Of a stretch of 64,000 nt of DNA, positions 54,917-64,000 are shown piece by piece; the first letter of the stretch is position 1, and every line of letters begins with the position of its first letter. The stretch is from Pseudoalteromonas rubra (lineage in GTDB: Bacteria; Pseudomonadota; Gammaproteobacteria; Enterobacterales; Alteromonadaceae). Location of the stretch: contig NZ_PNCI01000058.1 of assembly GCF_005887095.1 (NCBI RefSeq), positions 1 through 64,000 on the forward strand. Reading direction: 5' to 3'. Under the pieces are notes generated by a model. That model made no database searches. It was not told the DNA's origin and saw nothing but the letters and a program-made list of their open reading frames with translations. The position numbers and the translations under genes are program-made.

Positions 54917-56830
54917 ATGACAGATTTGATCTCTTCTGAGCAGGCACGTGAATGCTACAACGTGCGCCACTGGAGCCAGGGCTTCTTTGGTATCAATGAT
55001 CAGGGAGAGGTAACCGCCATGCCGACAGTAGATAACCCAGGGCACGCCGTTACTTTGACACACATTGCCGCGCAGATTAAAGCGCAGGGCTATGGCTTAC
55101 CGGCTTTAGTGCGGTTCCCACAGATCCTAGAGCAACGCGTCAATGACATCTGTCAGGCGTTTAATACAGCGATTGCTGACTACCAGTACCCCAAAGACTA
55201 TCTGTTGGTTTACCCCATTAAAGTGAACCAGCAACGGGAAGTGGTTGAAGGACTGATCGCCAGTCAGGACGGCAAAGAGAAAAAGCAACTGGGCCTTGAA
55301 GCAGGCAGCAAAGCCGAGCTATTGACGGTACTGGCATTGAGCGAAAAAACCAGCGCCGTGATCGTCTGTAACGGCTACAAAGACCGTGAATACATCCGAT
55401 TGGCACTGATCGGCGAAAAGCTCGGCCATCGGGTGTATATCGTACTGGAAAAACGCTCCGAGCTGGATCTGGTACTGGCTGAGGCCAAAGCGCTGAATGT
55501 CACGCCAAGGCTGGGGCTGCGTGTTCGTCTGGCTTCGCAGGGCAAAGGCAAATGGCAGGCAAGCGGCGGTGAAAAGTCTAAATTTGGTTTGTCCGCCTCT
55601 CAGGTATTAACTGTGATTGAGCAGCTAAAGCAAGCTGACATGCTGAGCGCATTGCAATTGGTGCATTTTCACCTGGGGTCGCAAATGGCCAACATCCGGG
55701 ATGTACGTTTAGGCGTAAGCGAAGCGGCACGCTTTTACTGCGAGCTGCGCAGACTGGGCGCTAACCTGATCAACCTGGACGTGGGCGGTGGCCTGGCGGT
55801 GGACTATGACGGTACACGTAGCCAGTCGCATAACTCGATGAATTATAGCCTGGCTGAGTATGCCAACAATGTGGTGTACACCATAGGTGATACCTGTCAG
55901 CAGTATAACCAGCCGATGCCGACCATTATTTCGGAATCGGGCCGGGCGCTGACGGCACATCATGCGGTGTTGATCACCGATGTAGTAGGCACCGAGAGCT
56001 ACCAGCCGGAGCAACTGACTGCGGTTGCCAGCGATGCACCACAGCTGCTGCGTAACATGTGGCGTTCGTGGCAGGCACTGAGCGAGCAAAGCGACGACAG
56101 AGCCCTGATTGAGCTCTATCACGATACGCAGGGCGACCTGGCAGAAGTGCACGGGCAGTTTGCCATGGGCTTGCTGTCGCTGGAGCAACGCGCCTGGGCT
56201 GAGCAGGTAAACTTGCGTATTTGCTACGAATTGCAACAAAGAATGGACAACAAAAACCGTTTTCATCGTCCGATCATCGATGAGCTGGGCACCAAACTGG
56301 CCGACAAGTTCTTTGTGAACTTCTCTTTGTTCCAGTCACTGCCCGATGCCTGGGGCATAGATCAGGTGTTTCCTGTGCTGCCGCTGAGTGGCCTGACACA
56401 GGCGCCGAAAAAGCGTGCGGTGCTGCTCGACATCACCTGCGACTCTGATGGTGCGGTGGATCATTATGTCGATGGTCAGGGCATTGAAAGCACCCTGCCT
56501 GTGCCTGAGTACACGGCCGATGCGCCCTACTTGTTAGGCTTTTTCCTGGTCGGTGCATATCAGGAGATCCTGGGTGACATGCACAACCTGTTTGGCGACA
56601 CCCACAGCGTGGTTGCCCGGTTGGATGCACAGGGTCAGCTGCAAATGGACGACGTCGACGCAGGCGACAGCGTGGCAGATATGATGCGATACGTACATCT
56701 GGACGTAGCGGCATTTAAAGAGAACTTTATTGCCCAGGTGAATACCCGACTGGAAGAGGCTGATCGGGCCATGTGCCTGACCGAACTGGCATCGGGCCTG
56801 GAAGGCTACACCTATCTGGAGGAGTGCTAA
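54917..56830 (+). CDS. speA: Biosynthetic arginine decarboxylase
   Basis: A 637-residue PLP enzyme (fold III) of the usual length. The PLP lysine is in LVYPIKVNQQREVVE; other motifs are GLEAGSKAELL, LHFHLGSQ (as VHFHLGSQ), LDVGGGLAVDYDGT, SESGRA and CDSDG. It makes agmatine from arginine. One base after its stop comes speB, so the two form an operon for putrescine. Confidence 0.96.
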   Translation: MTDLISSEQARECYNVRHWSQGFFGINDQGEVTAMPTVDNPGHAVTLTHIAAQIKAQGYGLPALVRFPQILEQRVNDICQAFNTAIADYQYPKDYLLVYPIKVNQQREVVEGLIASQDGKEKKQLGLEAGSKAELLTVLALSEKTSAVIVCNGYKDREYIRLALIGEKLGHRVYIVLEKRSELDLVLAEAKALNVTPRLGLRVRLASQGKGKWQASGGEKSKFGLSASQVLTVIEQLKQADMLSALQLVHFHLGSQMANIRDVRLGVSEAARFYCELRRLGANLINLDVGGGLAVDYDGTRSQSHNSMNYSLAEYANNVVYTIGDTCQQYNQPMPTIISESGRALTAHHAVLITDVVGTESYQPEQLTAVASDAPQLLRNMWRSWQALSEQSDDRALIELYHDTQGDLAEVHGQFAMGLLSLEQRAWAEQVNLRICYELQQRMDNKNRFHRPIIDELGTKLADKFFVNFSLFQSLPDAWGIDQVFPVLPLSGLTQAPKKRAVLLDITCDSDGAVDHYVDGQGIESTLPVPEYTADAPYLLGFFLVGAYQEILGDMHNLFGDTHSVVARLDAQGQLQMDDVDAGDSVADMMRYVHLDVAAFKENFIAQVNTRLEEADRAMCLTELASGLEGYTYLEEC

Positions 56831-57751
56831 GTGAAGCAGTTGTTCGACCATTGTGACCACTCGTTATACTCAAACGGCATGACGTTTTTACGTCAGCCCA
56901 TGGTGCGAGACATCGCCCATATTGAGTCCGACGTCGTGGTATTGGGGTTGCCATTTGATTTGGCCACCTCAGGTCGTCCCGGTGCCCGCCTGGGCCCGGA
57001 TGCGATCCGTCGCGCCTCGGTTCACTTAGCCTGGGAAGGTAAACGCTATCCATGGCAGTTTGCTTTATGGGACAAAATTAGCCTGCACGATGCCGGCGAC
57101 TTTACTTATCCGGTGGGGGATCCGGAATACTTTACCGCGCAGCTGGAATTGGCGGCAGAGCAGATCCTCCATCAGGGTAAAGCCTTGCTTGGGCTGGGCG
57201 GCGACCACTTCGTCACCCTGCCCTTGTTACGGGCACACCAGAAGATACATGGCAAAATGGCATTGGTGCATTTTGATGCCCATACTGATACTTACAGTCA
57301 GGGCTCGCGCTATGATCATGGCACTATGTTCTTTCATGCCCCCAGAGAAGGGCTGATCTGCCCGGAGCACTCCATTCAGCTGGGGATCCGTACTGAGTTC
57401 GAGCAAAGTAATCATGGCTTTGCCGTGGTCGATGCGATGCAGGCCAATGATATGGATGCCCAGACCATTGCCGAGCAGATCAAGGCCAGAGTCGGTGAGC
57501 TTCCGGTCTATCTGACCTTTGATATCGACTGCCTGGACCCGGCTTTTGCACCCGGCACCGGCACGCCGGTGTGTGGTGGCCTGAGCAGCGACAAAGTGCT
57601 GAAGATCCTGCGTGCACTGCAAGGGATTAATATCGTTGGTATGGATGTGGTGGAAGTCTCGCCCTCATACGATCAGAGCGAGCTGACGTCTATTGCCGCA
57701 GCCACCATCGCCTACGAATTGCTCCATCTATGGGCCATTCGCCACAAATAA
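56831..57751 (+). CDS. speB: Agmatinase
   Basis: 306 residues, GTG start immediately after the speA stop with GGAGG-like context in the speA tail. Ureohydrolase with manganese ligands in LGGDHF, HFDAHTDTY and FDIDCLDPAFAPGTGTP. Hydrolyses agmatine to putrescine and urea. A terminator follows. Confidence 0.96.
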   Translation: MKQLFDHCDHSLYSNGMTFLRQPMVRDIAHIESDVVVLGLPFDLATSGRPGARLGPDAIRRASVHLAWEGKRYPWQFALWDKISLHDAGDFTYPVGDPEYFTAQLELAAEQILHQGKALLGLGGDHFVTLPLLRAHQKIHGKMALVHFDAHTDTYSQGSRYDHGTMFFHAPREGLICPEHSIQLGIRTEFEQSNHGFAVVDAMQANDMDAQTIAEQIKARVGELPVYLTFDIDCLDPAFAPGTGTPVCGGLSSDKVLKILRALQGINIVGMDVVEVSPSYDQSELTSIAAATIAYELLHLWAIRHK

Positions 57752-57755
57752 TTTG

Positions 57756-57777
57756 AAGCGCCTGCGGGCGCTTTTTT
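57756..57777 (+). terminator. Rho-independent terminator after speB
   Basis: AGCGCC, TGCG loop, GGCGCT then TTTTTT, five bases after the speB stop. Marks the left edge of the AT-rich island. Confidence 0.9.
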
Positions 57778-58138
57778 GTTTTGCTAACCTGTTTCCTAAA
57801 AATCTAGCATTGAGATTGTAATGTTACATTTTGAAACCTTGATCTTGATAGCTCATTTTTCGAAATCGGTAAAAACATTGATTCTTCTGAGAAGGCTTGC
57901 CACCTTGGTGAAATAGGCTAAATTTATTGTAGTATTAAAAGTTTCACCTCTATTGCTAAATGTGTAGTGAGTCAGCAAGATTTTAGTATTTTCTTTGCCA
58001 ATATTAAAACCAGAGGCACTCCATAAATTAAAAAATCATTAGATTGTGAAAGGGAAAATCACAAGCCTTTCAAAAACATCAAGTGACAGACCTTAATTTA
58101 AAAAACTAAGCAATTAGATTTAATAAAGGCTAGTAAAA
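57778..58138. other. AT-rich leader of the PIN-like gene (island left flank)
   Basis: No gene is supported here. Composition changes abruptly to A/T-rich after the speB terminator, which suggests that the acquired segment starts near 57785. No integrase, direct repeat or tRNA was seen at this edge. Confidence 0.5.
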
Positions 58139-60022
58139 ATGGATAAATTCTTAGTAAACATGGCCGTAGTAAAGGTTAATTGGGATGAATCTCAAGGCGA
58201 CATTCTAGATAATTACATACCTTTAATAGCATACACACTTGGCCAAATGAAAGGTGACATAGTTTCCATTGAAGAATTTAAAGTTAAATTTCAAGAATCA
58301 GTTGACTTCACAATCCCCACTGGAGCAATTATTACTTTGCTAAAGAGAGCAGCAAGAAAGCATAAATATCTTAAATCAAGTGATCAGGGAACATTCAATA
58401 TAGACAAAGGAAAAATTGATAACAATGATTTTGTTCAGAAAAGAGACTCTGAGCAAAGAAAATTCAATCAACTAAAAGAAAAATTTATAAAATACTGCAA
58501 AGAAAATCTAAATGTAGATATAAATAAAGAAGAAGCAGACGAATACTTCTTCGACGTTTTATTTGAAATATCCCCTCAGTTATTCTCTAGCGTCTCTAAC
58601 ATTGAAAACATTAAAGTTGAAGTAAGCGAACAGAAAAAATACTTGGTAAGTAGCTTCATTTCACATGTAAACAAAGCAGATCAAACCTCTTTTGAATCAA
58701 TTATCTCTTTTGTAAGAGGAGCAATGTTGACCGAAACATTTTTTTATTCTCATCCATCAGAAATTAAAAACAAGATGAGGAAAGTGCAAGTTTTTTTTGA
58801 CACTCAATTTCTTCTTAGGGCACTTGGATATGCTGATTCTGCAATCGTTACGCCATGTAAAGAATTGATTGAAATGCTCAGTACTATGTCTGTAAAAATG
58901 CATTGCTTTAAACATACCTATGATGAAATTCATAAAATTCTATACGCCGCTGCTTCGAGACTCAGACAACATGGAAGATTAAAATCAAGCCGACCTGGAG
59001 ATGTATTTGACTATTTTAACCGATTAAATTGGTCGACTTCAGATGTAGAGTTAGAACTTGCAAAATTAGAGAGAAATCTAAACGATATAGGCGTTTTTAT
59101 TGAAGATAAACCACCTCATAATGAAAAGCACTCTATTGATGAAAAAAAGCTAGCAGAAGAAATTCAAAAAGAAATACCTAACCAGTCTGAAGAATCTAGA
59201 AATCATGACATTGATTGCCTTGCATCAATTTTTCGCCTTAGATGCGGTAAAAAGCAAGACTATTTAGAGTCATGTATTGCAATTTTCATAACGACAAATG
59301 CAGCTATATCTAGAGCATCTACGTCTTTTTTTAACAAGGAATACGGAGCATCAAATGCATCAATTTGTATGGCAGATCAAGTCTTCACTACCTTGATATG
59401 GCTAAAAACTGTTAAAAAGGCTCCTGACATGCCAAAAGATAGACTGGTTGCTACGTGTTATGCAGCTACTAGGCCCTCAGAAAAATTATGGGATAAGTAT
59501 GTTGCAGAAGCTGAAAGATTGAAGGAAAAAGGAAGCATAAAAGAAGAGGATTTTGCTGTATTAATTCATAGCCTAGAAGCAAGAAATCGGCTCATGTATT
59601 TAACATTGGGGGAAAATGAAATAGTTCAAGGTACTGTGGAAGACGTACTTAACACAGCAAAACAACATTACATAAATGACATAACAAAAGAATTACATGA
59701 TGAAAAAGAGAAAAATGATTGCCAAATAAAAAGAATTATCAGCTTCTCTAATAAAATTGGTGAAATAACAAAGACGACAGCATATTATTCGCTACTTTTA
59801 CTCTGGACGTCTCTACTTGCTTTTGGTCTTTTAGAAACGTCTCCTAAGTCAATTGTTTTTAATGAACTTCTCACACTTAACAGCGTAATTTTTATCACAT
59901 TGACTATAATAACTATATTTAACTTACTTTTTGGGTTTAAAGTTATGGCTCTCTGTAAAGAGATTTCCATAAAATTTGGAAACAAAGCATCTGATTATAT
60001 CGAGAAAAAGTTAAAAGCGTAA
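58139..60022 (+). CDS. PIN-like nuclease candidate with C-terminal membrane helices
   Basis: A 627-residue protein with A/T-rich codons (AAA, AAT, ATA) unlike its neighbours. Residues 20-95 resemble a winged helix (YIPLIAYTLGQMKGD, AIITLLKRAARKHKYL). Residues about 215-420 fit a PIN-like nuclease: Asp221 in VFFDTQFLLRALGY, Glu263 in HTYDEIHKIL, Asp357/Asp359 in NHDIDCLASI and the Thr-Asn of IFITTNAAI (385-387). Two membrane helices follow at about 548-566 and 583-603, with a short basic tail. The family was not recognised by name. A lone, horizontally acquired, membrane-anchored nuclease is a reasonable antiphage candidate, but this is inference. Confidence 0.7.
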   Translation: MDKFLVNMAVVKVNWDESQGDILDNYIPLIAYTLGQMKGDIVSIEEFKVKFQESVDFTIPTGAIITLLKRAARKHKYLKSSDQGTFNIDKGKIDNNDFVQKRDSEQRKFNQLKEKFIKYCKENLNVDINKEEADEYFFDVLFEISPQLFSSVSNIENIKVEVSEQKKYLVSSFISHVNKADQTSFESIISFVRGAMLTETFFYSHPSEIKNKMRKVQVFFDTQFLLRALGYADSAIVTPCKELIEMLSTMSVKMHCFKHTYDEIHKILYAAASRLRQHGRLKSSRPGDVFDYFNRLNWSTSDVELELAKLERNLNDIGVFIEDKPPHNEKHSIDEKKLAEEIQKEIPNQSEESRNHDIDCLASIFRLRCGKKQDYLESCIAIFITTNAAISRASTSFFNKEYGASNASICMADQVFTTLIWLKTVKKAPDMPKDRLVATCYAATRPSEKLWDKYVAEAERLKEKGSIKEEDFAVLIHSLEARNRLMYLTLGENEIVQGTVEDVLNTAKQHYINDITKELHDEKEKNDCQIKRIISFSNKIGEITKTTAYYSLLLLWTSLLAFGLLETSPKSIVFNELLTLNSVIFITLTIITIFNLLFGFKVMALCKEISIKFGNKASDYIEKKLKA

Positions 60023-60025
60023 ATA

Positions 60026-60480
60026 TTAAATTAAGTATAAATATCCTTTTCATCATCGCAGGCTGTTTAAGTATGCTGGCATCGATGCTGCATTTAGTAT
60101 GTATTTGGGGTGGTCCGGATTGGTATCTTGCAATGGGTGCCGGCCAGGCCATGGCGGACATGGCCGCAGCGGGCGATCTTTATCCTACGCTGGTCACTGC
60201 ATTTATCGCTGTCGTGCTTGCACTGTGGGGCGTGTATGCTTTCTCCGGTGCAGGCGCTATTATTAAACTCCTGTTTCTAAAAACCGTTCTGGTACTTATC
60301 ACCAGTGTTTACCTGCTGCGTGGCGTCGCGGGGTTGTTTGCGCCCTTTGTGACCACCTCGCCAATGATACAGCAAAATTCCATTACCTTCTGGCTGGTCA
60401 GTTCACTGATATGTTGCGTTTATGGGGCCTTTTACTTGTTGGGCACAAGCAGGCTATGGGGTAAAAATACTCACTCCTGA
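60026..60480 (+). CDS. Small integral membrane protein, start codon apparently lost
   Basis: The conventional ATG is at 60073 (135 residues), but the open frame extends upstream as INILFIIAGCLSMLASMLHL, which completes the first membrane helix. A natural start would be the codon before KLSINILFIIAG, which is now ATT (60026), four bases after the stop of the PIN-like gene. Four membrane helices follow (TAFIAVVLALWGVYAF, LFLKTVLVLITSVYLL, FWLVSSLICCVYGAFYLL). Family not recognised. Normal base composition returns here, so this is the original gene next to the acquired one. Confidence 0.6.
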
Positions 60481-60732
60481 AGCGCGGTATTTTGTTGCTT
60501 TTAACACAAAAATTCCGTGCAAAAAAACAACCGAACCATGCCTTTTTCGTATCCTCTTTTTTGCCTATCACTGCTAACTTATTTCGGTGCTTTTGGCGAG
60601 TTCTTTCAGGGAATAGCCCTTAGCAAGGAAGCAGAATGATGTGTCGTACCCAGCAACAAACTGAATAAACAAACGCACATCACTGCGAAAAAATGGATGA
60701 CGTCTCTTTGGTCAATTGGAATGGTCAAGCTT

Positions 60733-63129
60733 ATGAAAACACCTATTTACGCAACTCTCACTGCCGGGGCGATGGCGCTCGGTTTATCACTTCCTCTGCT
60801 GGCAGCAAGCAGCGACAACGCCAACTCCGGCGTGGGGATTAATCTCACTGGTATTAATTACTGGTCAAGTCAGTGGACCACGCTGGATGTGATGAAGCAT
60901 GCTTCTAACGGCAGTGGCCAGCTGTGGGCAACCAGTAATGCTCATACCTGGGAATTTAACACCGGCGATCAGGCATTGCTGGATCTGGACGAGCAAGGCT
61001 GGCCCCGATCTTTACCTGCGGATTCACCCGACTCGCCATTTCACTATGTCACCACCATTATCTATCACGATAACCCGCACCATCCGGTCGGCGAGTTTGT
61101 GATCTTGTACGAGGGTGAAGGTGAGCTCTATTATTCCGGCCCGGAACTTATCAGCTCCGCGCCCGGACGCGACGTGGTACGCATGACTGCAAACAGTTTC
61201 TTCCATTTGCAGATCCACGCCACCGACCCAAACAATACCGGCAACCATCTGCGCAATATCCGTATCATAGCCCCGGGCGGCAGTTGTAGTGACGCGGCTA
61301 CTGATTACGCAGCCAGCGCGGCGGACTGCGCCAGCCCTGAGCAGTTTGTCTCGTTCGAGCACAGCTATCAGGCACGGATATTCCATCCACTCTTTTTGGA
61401 TGATATGCGCCAGTTCCGTACTTTGCGTTTTATGCAGCTGCTGAGCACCATAGATAACCCGGTTCAGCACTGGGCGCAAAGAAACCAGTACGATTACGCC
61501 AGCTGGGCCCTCAATGGTGGTAGCCCCTATGAAGTGGCCATTGCCATGAGTAACAAGCTGGGTGCCGAGCCCTGGTACACACTCCCGGTTCGGGTAGATG
61601 ACGACTATATGCGCCAGTTTGCCCGACTACTGAAAACGCAAAGCGAGGGGGATTCTGCGATTTATGTGGAGTTTGGTAACGAGCTTTGGAACAACGCCTG
61701 GCCGTATATTTTCGATGGCCTGTATCTCGAAGAACAAGGTAAAGCCCTTTGGCCCGACACCAGTTACCACGATATTGAATATCGCATGAACTATTACGGG
61801 CTGCGCAGCACGCAGATGTGCGACATCATCAAAGCAGAGTTTGCCGAGGAAGCGGGCCGGATACAATGCGTGATGGGCGGCCAGACCGGTGTGCCCTGGA
61901 TCAGCGAGCAGGCACTGAACTGCCCGATCCATGCAGCAGGTGTCGGTCAACGCTGTGCTGACAACATGGATGTACTGGCGGTGGGCAGCTACTTTGCCGG
62001 ATATTTTGCCGATCAAAAGTACCTGCCCATTTTACAGGGCTGGGCCACTGAAGGGGCTGAAGGTCTCAACAAGCTGTTTGAGGAAATGGACTCGGGGGTA
62101 CTGTATGGCCTGACCTATAACCCCGATGAGCCACCCTGGTGGCAGGCACCTGAGCATGGCGCGCTGGCACAGGCCAGAGACAATATTCAGGGCAACCTGG
62201 CACTGGCCCAGCAGGATGGCCTGATGCTGGCAGCCTATGAGGGCGGCCAGCACCTCACCTATGCCGGGGATATTCGCGATGGCCGCGATACCATCAGCGA
62301 GGCATTATTCCTAAGCGCCAATCGCGATCCGCGCATGGCTACAGCCTTTACCAGTCACCTGAATGACTGGCGAAACTCCGGTGCAGGTTTGTATGTGGTA
62401 TTTGAAAGCATCGGCCGCTGGGACAGCTGGGGCGCATTTCCACTTAAGGAATATCAGACACAGACCCGTGAGCAGGCGCATAAATACGATGCAGTTCTAA
62501 GCTTTATTGAGCAGACGCCCTGCTGGTGGACTGGGTGCGAGCAAAGCGTACAAAGTGGCGATAACACAGACAGCTTACCCGCAGGTGAGGGCTCACCTCA
62601 GGCCACGATGTTGAACCTAAGCTCTTCAGCCTTGTTTGGCAGCAATGGCGTTGGTCTGAGCTGGCAATTCAATGATGTTGCCGAGATACCGGTGAAGTTT
62701 CAGGTCTATCGCGATGCGCAACTGATCTGGCAAACCACCGCCAACAACTACGAAGATCACTGGCTCCCGCTTAATCAGGCCTACCACTACCAGGTTCGTG
62801 CTGTACACAGCGAAACGGGCACAGTGGTGGCAGAGGCAAGCCTGAATACCAAAGCCGGTGACAGCGAGCCACCTACGACACCCGCTCAGTTCAGTGTGCA
62901 GTCGGATGGCGCTTATGGCGCAACATTGCAATGGCAACCGAGCGCGGATAATCAGGGCATTCGTTTTTACAAGATTATGCGCAACGGCCAGCCCTATACA
63001 CTGAGTAGTGAGGCGCGCTTTGAGGACCCCTGGCCACCCAAAGGGGAAGTCAGCTATCAGGTTATCGCCGTCGACCTGGCTGGCAATCGGTCAGATGCTT
63101 CCCCTGTCGGCACCCTGATTATTCAGTAA
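60733..63129 (+). CDS. Secreted glycosidase-like protein with two fibronectin type III modules
   Basis: 798 residues from the ATG at 60733; ATG codons at 60697 and 60721 are alternatives. Signal peptide (LTAGAMALGLSLPLLAAS). The main domain looks like a clan GH-A barrel: IYVEFGNELWNN provides a candidate acid/base Glu317 and AAYEGGQHL a candidate nucleophile Glu503; Trp and Tyr residues are abundant. Two fibronectin type III modules occupy about residues 620-798, ending VGTLIIQ. The family was not recognised and the substrate is unknown; a secreted enzyme for a marine polysaccharide fits. Confidence 0.72.
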   Translation: MKTPIYATLTAGAMALGLSLPLLAASSDNANSGVGINLTGINYWSSQWTTLDVMKHASNGSGQLWATSNAHTWEFNTGDQALLDLDEQGWPRSLPADSPDSPFHYVTTIIYHDNPHHPVGEFVILYEGEGELYYSGPELISSAPGRDVVRMTANSFFHLQIHATDPNNTGNHLRNIRIIAPGGSCSDAATDYAASAADCASPEQFVSFEHSYQARIFHPLFLDDMRQFRTLRFMQLLSTIDNPVQHWAQRNQYDYASWALNGGSPYEVAIAMSNKLGAEPWYTLPVRVDDDYMRQFARLLKTQSEGDSAIYVEFGNELWNNAWPYIFDGLYLEEQGKALWPDTSYHDIEYRMNYYGLRSTQMCDIIKAEFAEEAGRIQCVMGGQTGVPWISEQALNCPIHAAGVGQRCADNMDVLAVGSYFAGYFADQKYLPILQGWATEGAEGLNKLFEEMDSGVLYGLTYNPDEPPWWQAPEHGALAQARDNIQGNLALAQQDGLMLAAYEGGQHLTYAGDIRDGRDTISEALFLSANRDPRMATAFTSHLNDWRNSGAGLYVVFESIGRWDSWGAFPLKEYQTQTREQAHKYDAVLSFIEQTPCWWTGCEQSVQSGDNTDSLPAGEGSPQATMLNLSSSALFGSNGVGLSWQFNDVAEIPVKFQVYRDAQLIWQTTANNYEDHWLPLNQAYHYQVRAVHSETGTVVAEASLNTKAGDSEPPTTPAQFSVQSDGAYGATLQWQPSADNQGIRFYKIMRNGQPYTLSSEARFEDPWPPKGEVSYQVIAVDLAGNRSDASPVGTLIIQ

Positions 63130-63137
63130 TATACGCA

Positions 63138-63161
63138 GGCTGCCAGTATCTACTGGCAGCC
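63138..63161 (+). terminator. Perfect 11-bp inverted repeat after the glycosidase-like gene
   Basis: GGCTGCCAGTA, TC, TACTGGCAGCC, nine bases after the stop. A strong hairpin without a T-run; it may stabilise the message end or act with Rho. Confidence 0.55.
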
Positions 63162-63523
63162 TCCTAACCAGCAAAGCCTCGTTTTTAGCGCTTTAACTAC
63201 CTAAAACAGCCATACAAACCAAAACAAACCACCCAAAACAACACCTTATTGATTGGTTTGCCATCAATCTGACATTTTTTCAAATTTTTTACTAAAGAAG
63301 TCACACAGCCGGACGATACACTAATCATGGCAGGCAGCGACTATCTCTTCCATCGCCATGACTTTAAAAGCTTTATCAACTTATACCCCAAGATAGTGCT
63401 AATCGATACGGCTCGTTCCTGGTTTTTTGGCTTAGAACGAGCAATCCCTTTTTTCATTCCAAAATAGCCACAAAAGCACTGTCTCGTTAGATGTTAACTT
63501 ATGGTTTTAGGTAAATCTCATGC
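63162..63523. other. Intergenic region with a hairpin
   Basis: No gene seen. GCTCGTTC (63411-63418) and GAACGAGC (63435-63442) form a stem with a 16-base loop, followed six bases later by TTTTTT (63449-63454). This may be a weak terminator on the plus strand or the 3' end of a small RNA. Confidence 0.4.
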
Positions 63524-63602
63524 TTAGTCGTATAAATGGGAATCGTCCAGCAGCTGTGCCAGCAGGTTATTAATAAACTGATTATCAAGCCTGCCTAGTG
63601 AG

Positions 63603-63821
63603 TCATGTAACTGCGCCAGCTTCGGAGGCTTCGTTTTGCTGCGCTTTTATTGGATCGTATACAGCGTATATTGTACCGTTGCGTTGTTTGGCTTGCACTT
63701 GTCTCTGGTGCACAAGGTCAAATGCCAATGAATTTAGCTCTTTTAATGACTGGGGAGTGAGATCCATACTCATATAGGCATTGCCCAGCTCTTGCTTATC
63801 CCGCTCGTCGAGAAACGACAT
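63603..63821 (-). CDS. Small hypothetical protein, possibly frameshifted
   Basis: A 72-residue soluble protein (SMDLTPQSLKELNSLAFDLVHQRQ, GTIYAVYDP) with a GGTGA site before the ATG. After its stop an overlapping frame continues with protein-like sequence, KLAQLHDSLGRLDNQF and onward to a stop at 63524-63526, without a start codon. A single +1 shift near 63620-63645 would give one protein of about 100 residues. No family recognised. Confidence 0.45.
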   Translation of the reverse strand: MSFLDERDKQELGNAYMSMDLTPQSLKELNSLAFDLVHQRQVQAKQRNGTIYAVYDPIKAQQNEASEAGAVT

Positions 63822-64000
63822 AATATCACCAAAAGCTGCGTTGACATTGCCCTCAGGGAGAGGGTTAATTATAAGAGATGCTGCAACATCTAAATTAATG
63901 AGTGCTGTAAGGTATATACACTGAGTGCAGTATGGGCATTTTAATATTTAAATTTAATGATAAACAAACGATAACAGCCATCATAACTGGCCTATGAAAA
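63822..64000. other. AT-rich end of window
   Basis: Probably holds the promoter of the small leftward gene. No other feature seen. Confidence 0.4.

Noticed and set aside
1..64000. tRNA, rRNA or CRISPR arrays
   Set aside because: No cloverleaf-like sequence, rRNA segment or regularly spaced repeats were seen on reading the gaps.

Overview
The window reads as chromosomal DNA of a marine gammaproteobacterium, most likely Pseudoalteromonas or a close relative. This is inferred from four things: the gene order leuS-lptE-holA-nadD-rsfS-rlmH-mrdA-mrdB-rlpA-dacA-ybeD-lipB-lipA, a LodA/LodB-type quinoprotein oxidase pair, a polyhydroxybutyrate cluster, and a short GG-leader peptide gene. No tRNA, rRNA, CRISPR array or transposase gene was recognised.

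Layout. 1-12.3 kb: a RimK-like ATP-grasp ligase coupled to a GNAT/C39-peptidase fusion, two secreted hypotheticals, transketolase (tkt), metK with a MetJ-type operator, an HDOD protein, a START-domain protein, a CYTH-CHAD triphosphatase and an SH3 membrane protein. A 162-bp hairpin-rich element lies after the SH3 gene, and the end of a second copy opens the window. 12.3-28.7 kb: core genes, namely FKBP, a Lon-like protease, a YbeL-type zinc ribbon protein, then the long leuS-to-lipA run (translation, LPS transport, replication, NAD and lipoate synthesis, rod-shape peptidoglycan machinery).

28.9-44.4 kb is accessory: a beta-propeller secreted protein, decayed ORFs, a catalase-like/LodA fusion interrupted by an in-frame TAG followed by its LodB-like flavoprotein, an ornithine/lysine-type decarboxylase, a phage-like regulatory module (XRE gene, S24 repressor, small Cys-rich ORF) tied together by TTACGCA heptamers, an RTX-repeat protein, a CHAD protein, a 53-residue RiPP-like precursor, and the housekeeping genes nif3-like and cmoM. 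44.5-57.8 kb: a membrane winged-helix regulator with a receiver domain, a TetR/Old Yellow Enzyme pair with three operators, phaB-phasin-phaC, a metallopeptidase, a PI-PLC-like enzyme and speA-speB. 57.8-60.0 kb is an AT-rich insertion carrying one large PIN-like membrane protein (possible defence gene). It is joined directly to a small membrane protein whose start codon seems to be lost. A secreted glycosidase-like protein with fibronectin type III modules and a small, possibly frameshifted ORF close the window.

The strongest candidates for new biology are the interrupted catalase-LodA fusion, the orphan RiPP-like precursor, the PIN-like membrane protein, the winged-helix/TM/receiver regulator and the heptamer-linked repressor module. 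All functional calls come from reading motifs by eye; no database search was run.
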